Origin: Allantophomopsis cytisporea
Taxonomy: Eukaryota > Ascomycota > Leotiomycetes > Phacidiales > Phacidiaceae
Length of the DNA: 64,000 nucleotides
Direction of reading: 5' to 3'
NCBI GenBank assembly: GCA_024752435.1
Contig: CP103030.1
Location: forward strand, 620,001-684,000
Part shown: positions 59,966 through 64,000 of the stretch, one piece after another
Layout: each line of letters begins with the position of its first letter
Position numbering within the stretch: position 1 is the first letter of the stretch
The notes under the pieces: generated by a model
Database searches by the model: none
What the model was told of the DNA's origin: nothing
Seen by the model: the letters and a program-made list of their open reading frames with translations, nothing else
Made by a program: the position numbers and the translations under genes

Positions 59966-61500
59966 TTTTCAATATTTGGTCAATAGTTCATTATAACTCC
60001 ACATGCACTAGTCAAAATCAGGTAAGCAGTAGGATACGGCTCTCTAGTATACGTTCTATTGATTATGTAATTTTTACATTAATTGAGTATAACTAGACCA
60101 AGTTATACTCATTTTAAGTATACGCTCTCTTTCTACTTCTCTTACTCTTTACAGAAGCTACTAGTTAGCTGTATAGAAATCGTTATATATATAGGCTTAT
60201 TAGGGTATAGAGACCTTGTATATTACCTGGGCTCATAGTTATATAACTCTTAATGGAAGATATAGCATACGGCCTGAAAAATCACTTGCTTTTTACTAAA
60301 TATTCTAATAACTTTAGCTAGAGCAATTATAAGTAGCTATACGCTTAAATATAGGGTTATTGTACCCTATTAACTCTATATATAAGACGATCCGTAGATA
60401 GCTAGCTAGCTAAGAACTCTTACAAAAGCAAGAAAGGTAGAAATTAAAGGCGTTCTGAAAATAAGTATAACTTAGTGTAATAGCATACGATTAGCCTGGA
60501 ACCTACACGTTATATAGAGCTGAAGCTAAAGAGTAATAGTCTCCCTACCCAATTTGGACTAATACGCATAGAGTTATAGTCAATTGAAGTGAAAATTTTG
60601 AAAATGCGTCGCTTCGGCTAATGCGCCGGTTGCCATTAAGTTACGTTAACACGCAAATATTGGGTTGAAATACTCATTAAAATACAGAATAAAGGCTTTA
60701 TAAGATATATATAATATCTTTGCTAGGTAGAAGGGAGCTAGTTTAATCCTTTATAATCTACTCTAAGCTATACTAAGCTTATAATTATACAAAGAGAACT
60801 TGATACATAAGGAGCTAGTCTAGAAGAAGCGTATTTAAAAGGGAAAGCAAGTACAGTTACAAGGTCAGTTTGTATGTTCAACCCAGGAAGTGCTGCAGGT
60901 AGTACAAGAAACAGAGGCAGAGAGTATACATAAAAGACGTTGTAAAGTACTACTATTGTAGTCAATTAATGTATATGATACACAGATTAAAGAGTAGGGG
61001 TCCAATACTAGCTAGGAAGACTAGGATTCTGATTTGGATCAGTTGGCATAGGAGTTATATGTATTTAAAGTAGTTGTATTCAATTTTACTGCGTCGGTTC
61101 TAGTAATATATCGCTTTTAGTAAAGTCACGTTATAGTATATATAATTTTAACACTAATTTCATGCTAGTATACTAAGTCATACTTACTTTTAAGTATATT
61201 CTTTTTTTCTCCTTCTTTTATAGTTAGTTACTTTGAAAGAGCTCTTAGCTTGCTATATACAAACTGCTAGAAATATAAAGTTAGTTATTAGAGCTTATAA
61301 ATCTATATAGTTATAAGATTCATAGCTGTTTACAATAATTCAATCTAGAACTATTAACAATTTAATAGAAAGTATGTAAGTTTTAAGGTTTCATACTATA
61401 TCCTTTTATATATATTATATAGCTACAAGCTAAGCTTATATACAAGATTTTATACTTTAGTAAGCTTATATTTACAATAGTTTCTATATAGCTAGCTAGG

Positions 61501-62235
61501 AGTAACATAACTTATAGAGAACCAACGTATTAGCCGAAGCGACGCAAATTCCAATATTCCGTCAATATCTTACTATAACTCTACATTCACTAGTCATAAT
61601 CGGGTAGGGAGATAGACTATAGCTCGTTGACTTCTTGTCTACCAAATATATAAGTTTTACGCTAATTGAGCACTATTACACTAAGTTATACTTGATTTTA
61701 GTCAGCTTTTATATTTGACTTCCCTTCTACTTTCCAAGTACTCCTAGCTAGCTATATAAAAATCGTTGTATATACAAGCTTGTTAAGGCTTGAGAACCCT
61801 ATATAAAACTTGGTTTTATAGTCATATAGCTTTTAAATGGAGATATAGCATACAGCTTGAAAAATCACTTGCTTTTTACTAAAACTTTTAATATTTTTAG
61901 TTAGAGCAATTATAAATAGCTATAAACTTATATATAGGGCTTTTATACATTAATAGCCCCATAAATAACACAATTTATATGTAGCTAGATAGAATCTATT
62001 ACAAAGTATAAAAGAAGTAGAAAATGAAGGTATATTGAAGATAAGTATAACTTGGTGTAATAGTATACAATTAGTATGAAACTTACACATTCAATACAGA
62101 AAAAGCTAAAGAGGAATAGTCTATCTCCCGAGCCAATTTGGAATTGTGTGTGCAGAGTTATAGTGGGATATTGACGAAATATTGGAATTTGCGTCGCTTC
62201 GGCTAATGCGTCGGTTTCCCATAAGTCACGTTAAC
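61501..62235. mobile_element. 735-bp inner MITE-like element
   Basis: Left end 61501-61616 and right end 62116-62235 are near-perfect inverted repeats of about 115 bases, with the core TTAGCCGAAGCGACGCAAAT identical in both. The interior is AT-rich and non-coding. The GC content of the ends is well above the interior, and they are the least decayed part of the island. Confidence 0.75.
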
Positions 62236-62564
62236 TTGGTTTAGTTGTACTTCGTTGATGTAAAAATTATACATTCAATAGAACAGACACCAGAGAGCTG
62301 TATTTTATCTACATGCTTGATTTGGACTAATACACAGGAGTTATAATGAATTATTGACCAAATGTTGAAAATGCATTGCTTATAGGCCAGTTACGTTACT
62401 AAAATTGAGTGTAACTTAGTGTAATTGTACTCGATTGATGTAAAACTTACATACCCAATAGAGATTTTTGTTGTTCTCGATGGTCTTTCGGCTCGAGACG
62501 ATTGCATAGCTCTGAATGTCTACTCTAAGAATTAACTCTGTTAGTTAATCCGTCATAGAAGACT

Positions 62565-62662
62565 TGGGCGGGGAGAGATGGGCATTAACGTTAGTTGCTT
62601 AACTTTCTACTCTAGACATCTCGCTACAAAGATATCGTAGGTTTGATCCTGTTCGTAAGATT
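62565..62662 (+). pseudogene. decayed tRNA-Ser copy
   Basis: Aligns with the intact tRNA-Ser along most of its length. AGACATCTC is identical. The B box is changed to GGTTTGATCC, followed by identical CCTGTTCG and a poly-T run. The acceptor stem no longer pairs (CGTAAGA instead of CGCGAC) and the 5' part is diverged, so it should not make a functional tRNA. Same orientation as the intact gene, about 3.4 kb downstream. Confidence 0.7.
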
Positions 62663-62699
62663 TTTTATATATTCCCCCCCTTCATATGATATCCTTCTG

Positions 62700-64000
62700 T
62701 GCAATCATCAATACCTATAGATTATTAAAAAGGAATACCCATCAAAGTGTTTAGAACATTGATGACTGCTCCCGATAATGAAGCCCGCTCTATAATTCAA
62801 CCCTCTTTGAATGTTTTTGATGATTGTCAACCACAAAAAACTCACTAGCAGGGTGTTCTACTGTATAACATAATAACACATACTCACCACAAGTCCGTTT
62901 CCCTTCCTTCATGATTCGATCCTTTATCTGGTCATAGTTCGGTGAAGGTACTGAGGCTCCCACCGCACGAAATGTCTTCCCAACAACATGGGATTCTTTG
63001 CTCATCAAGCGGAATTAAAACCCATGCACAGCGTCTTCTCATCGAATCGACGATGATTATTATGTGGTTGGTGTCCGGAGATATCGGCATGAGATGATGA
63101 TCATATCATTATTAAGATGGCACACAGAGTTACCGTGCGCACATATCAATCATCTCCGTTGTACAGCATACTGTACAGCATATGGGCGGATTAGTGTGCC
63201 GGTTAAGCACGTCGCATCTCGGCATTTTGTGAAGTTCAAAGCACCGTCCGAGTATGTCAGGCAGAGAACATCTTCATACACGGAGACTCGTCACGCGAAC
63301 ATGGTTCTTTCTCACATGACAGCATTGTTCACATATTAGTGGTTGAAGGGGCACCGGAGCTGCAGTCGAATGCAACGGTCGGAGTACGGAGCACAATAAA
63401 TATCGTACGGGAATCTTAGAGTTGAATACTTACATGTATGCCCATGCATATACAGAATCTGCCAACAGCTCCTGATAGGATTTGTGACTAACAAAATTCA
63501 GCGCCAGAGCCGCAATTGCTCCATGGAATTGCTCTTGCATGGAAGGAGCTGTAGAGAACGATGGTGATCATGTCAGTGGAATGATTCATTATGGTGGAGT
63601 CCAATAATTTTCAAGTCGAGAGTCAAGTCAGAGGATGTGACGAAAGAGTGTCATGTGGGACGTGCCACATGGTAATGGATATTCCATCGGATCCACGCGG
63701 TAAGCTGAAGCAGCAGCGGTTGTACACAGAGTGTATGTACATACATACTTGTTAAGAGTGTGATTGGGCGCGGAGTAGCATCCGCTCGCTATGCCCAACA
63801 CCACAGACAGCCAACCAGTGCACCCGGAAATGTGGACTTTCTCATGCCGGCGTGGAATCGGACTTTCTTACTTCAACGACCTACCATGGGAAATTCGACA
63901 AGGTATACAACACCACTATATATTTGCTTACTCATATTGTCTGCCATCGGAAACATCATCAGCAATGATTACAGTATGTCCTAGTACAAATTCATGTAAG
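62700..64000. other. right-end region, no confident gene
   Basis: Composition returns to gene-like. A minus-strand frame starting at ATG 63005 (SKESHVVGKTFRAVGASVP) runs to a good GTGAGT donor near 62885, and a plus-strand start at 63792 leads into YFNDLPWEIRQ before a possible intron at the window edge. I recognise neither family, and both are treated as candidates only. Confidence 0.45.
63792..64000 (+). CDS. possible 5' end of a gene running off the window
   Basis: ATG at 63792 opens a frame ending SYFNDLPWEIRQ, then a GTATAC donor at about 63901. An acceptor (GATTACAG) may lie near 63973, leaving about 27 bases of the next exon. The phrase FNDLPWEIRQ resembles the opening of fungal F-box or 2EXR domains, but the match is short. 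I cannot assign a function and the whole model is tentative. Confidence 0.25.

Larger units (their letters stand above)
59520..62460. mobile_element. nested terminal-inverted-repeat elements (MITE-like)
   Basis: At least three pairs of inverted ends lie inside one another. The inner element is 61501-62235. The middle pair is 59875-60100 with 62240-62405. The outer pair is about 59530-59690 with 62405-62460. A further right end lies at about 60540-60655 and a further left end at about 59690-59870. Ends share a core like TATAACTC, then (A/T)ATTG..AATGCGTCGCTT, and outer GTTACGTTA. None encodes a protein. I read these as non-autonomous DNA elements inserted into each other or grown by repeated palindromic duplication. 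Confidence 0.65.
57445..62700. repeat. AT-rich island C: decayed transposons and nested repeats
   Basis: About 5 kb of AT-rich DNA downstream of the UBP8-type gene. It contains a decayed Tc1/mariner transposase (58340-58800), one intact tRNA-Ser (59174-59269), a stack of inverted-repeat elements (59520-62460) and a tRNA-Ser pseudogene (62565-62662). C-to-T and G-to-A changes and stop codons in the transposase fit RIP. It shares no obvious sequence with islands A and B. No intact transposase remains. Confidence 0.75.

Overview
The window reads as nuclear DNA of a filamentous ascomycete. Genes carry short GT-AG introns of mostly 46-70 nt with CTAA(C/T) branch sites. The protein set is fungal (FKS1 glucan synthase, GH72 glucanosyltransferase, DASH subunit Dam1). 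Three AT-rich islands hold repeats decayed in the way repeat-induced point mutation (RIP) leaves them. Protein flavour, long gene-free spacers and GGTAGGTACC/TACGTA-rich intergenic DNA suggest Leotiomycetes, but I cannot fix the species.

Layout. 1-5.9 kb is gene-free. 5.9-7.7 kb is LCB1, a serine palmitoyltransferase subunit (-). 8.4-14.3 kb is FKS1 (-). A 7.6 kb gene-free spacer follows, then a GH72/CBM43 glucanosyltransferase (22.0-23.7 kb, +), head to head with FKS1. 24.6-29.6 kb holds an SprT/HMG-box protease (+), MOG1 (-) and a HIT hydrolase (+). AT-rich island A is 29.65-32.69 kb. Mitochondrial aconitase (-) is at 32.8-35.3 kb. After another spacer come a BUD20-like zinc finger (+), DAM1 (-) and a Sec14-like protein with a presequence-like N-terminus (+). 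Island B is 43.7-45.7 kb. A compact run follows: GAA1 (+), RPN9 (-), the complex I 40-kDa subunit (+), an EFM5-type methyltransferase (+), a LACTB2-like hydrolase (-) and a UBP8-type deubiquitinase (+). Island C (57.5-62.7 kb) has a decayed Tc1/mariner transposase, an intact intron-containing tRNA-Ser(TGA), layered terminal-inverted-repeat elements and a decayed second tRNA-Ser copy. The last 1.3 kb may contain the start of another gene.

All sixteen protein genes are housekeeping. I rebuilt exon structures by hand from splice sites, reading frame and family similarity; in each model the exon lengths sum to a multiple of three with no internal stop. I see no secondary-metabolite cluster, CRISPR array or viral gene. 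The functional theme is cell-wall glucan: the synthase and a glucan-remodelling enzyme are divergent neighbours. The most unusual part is island C, where repeat elements with matching inverted ends are stacked inside each other between two tRNA-Ser copies.
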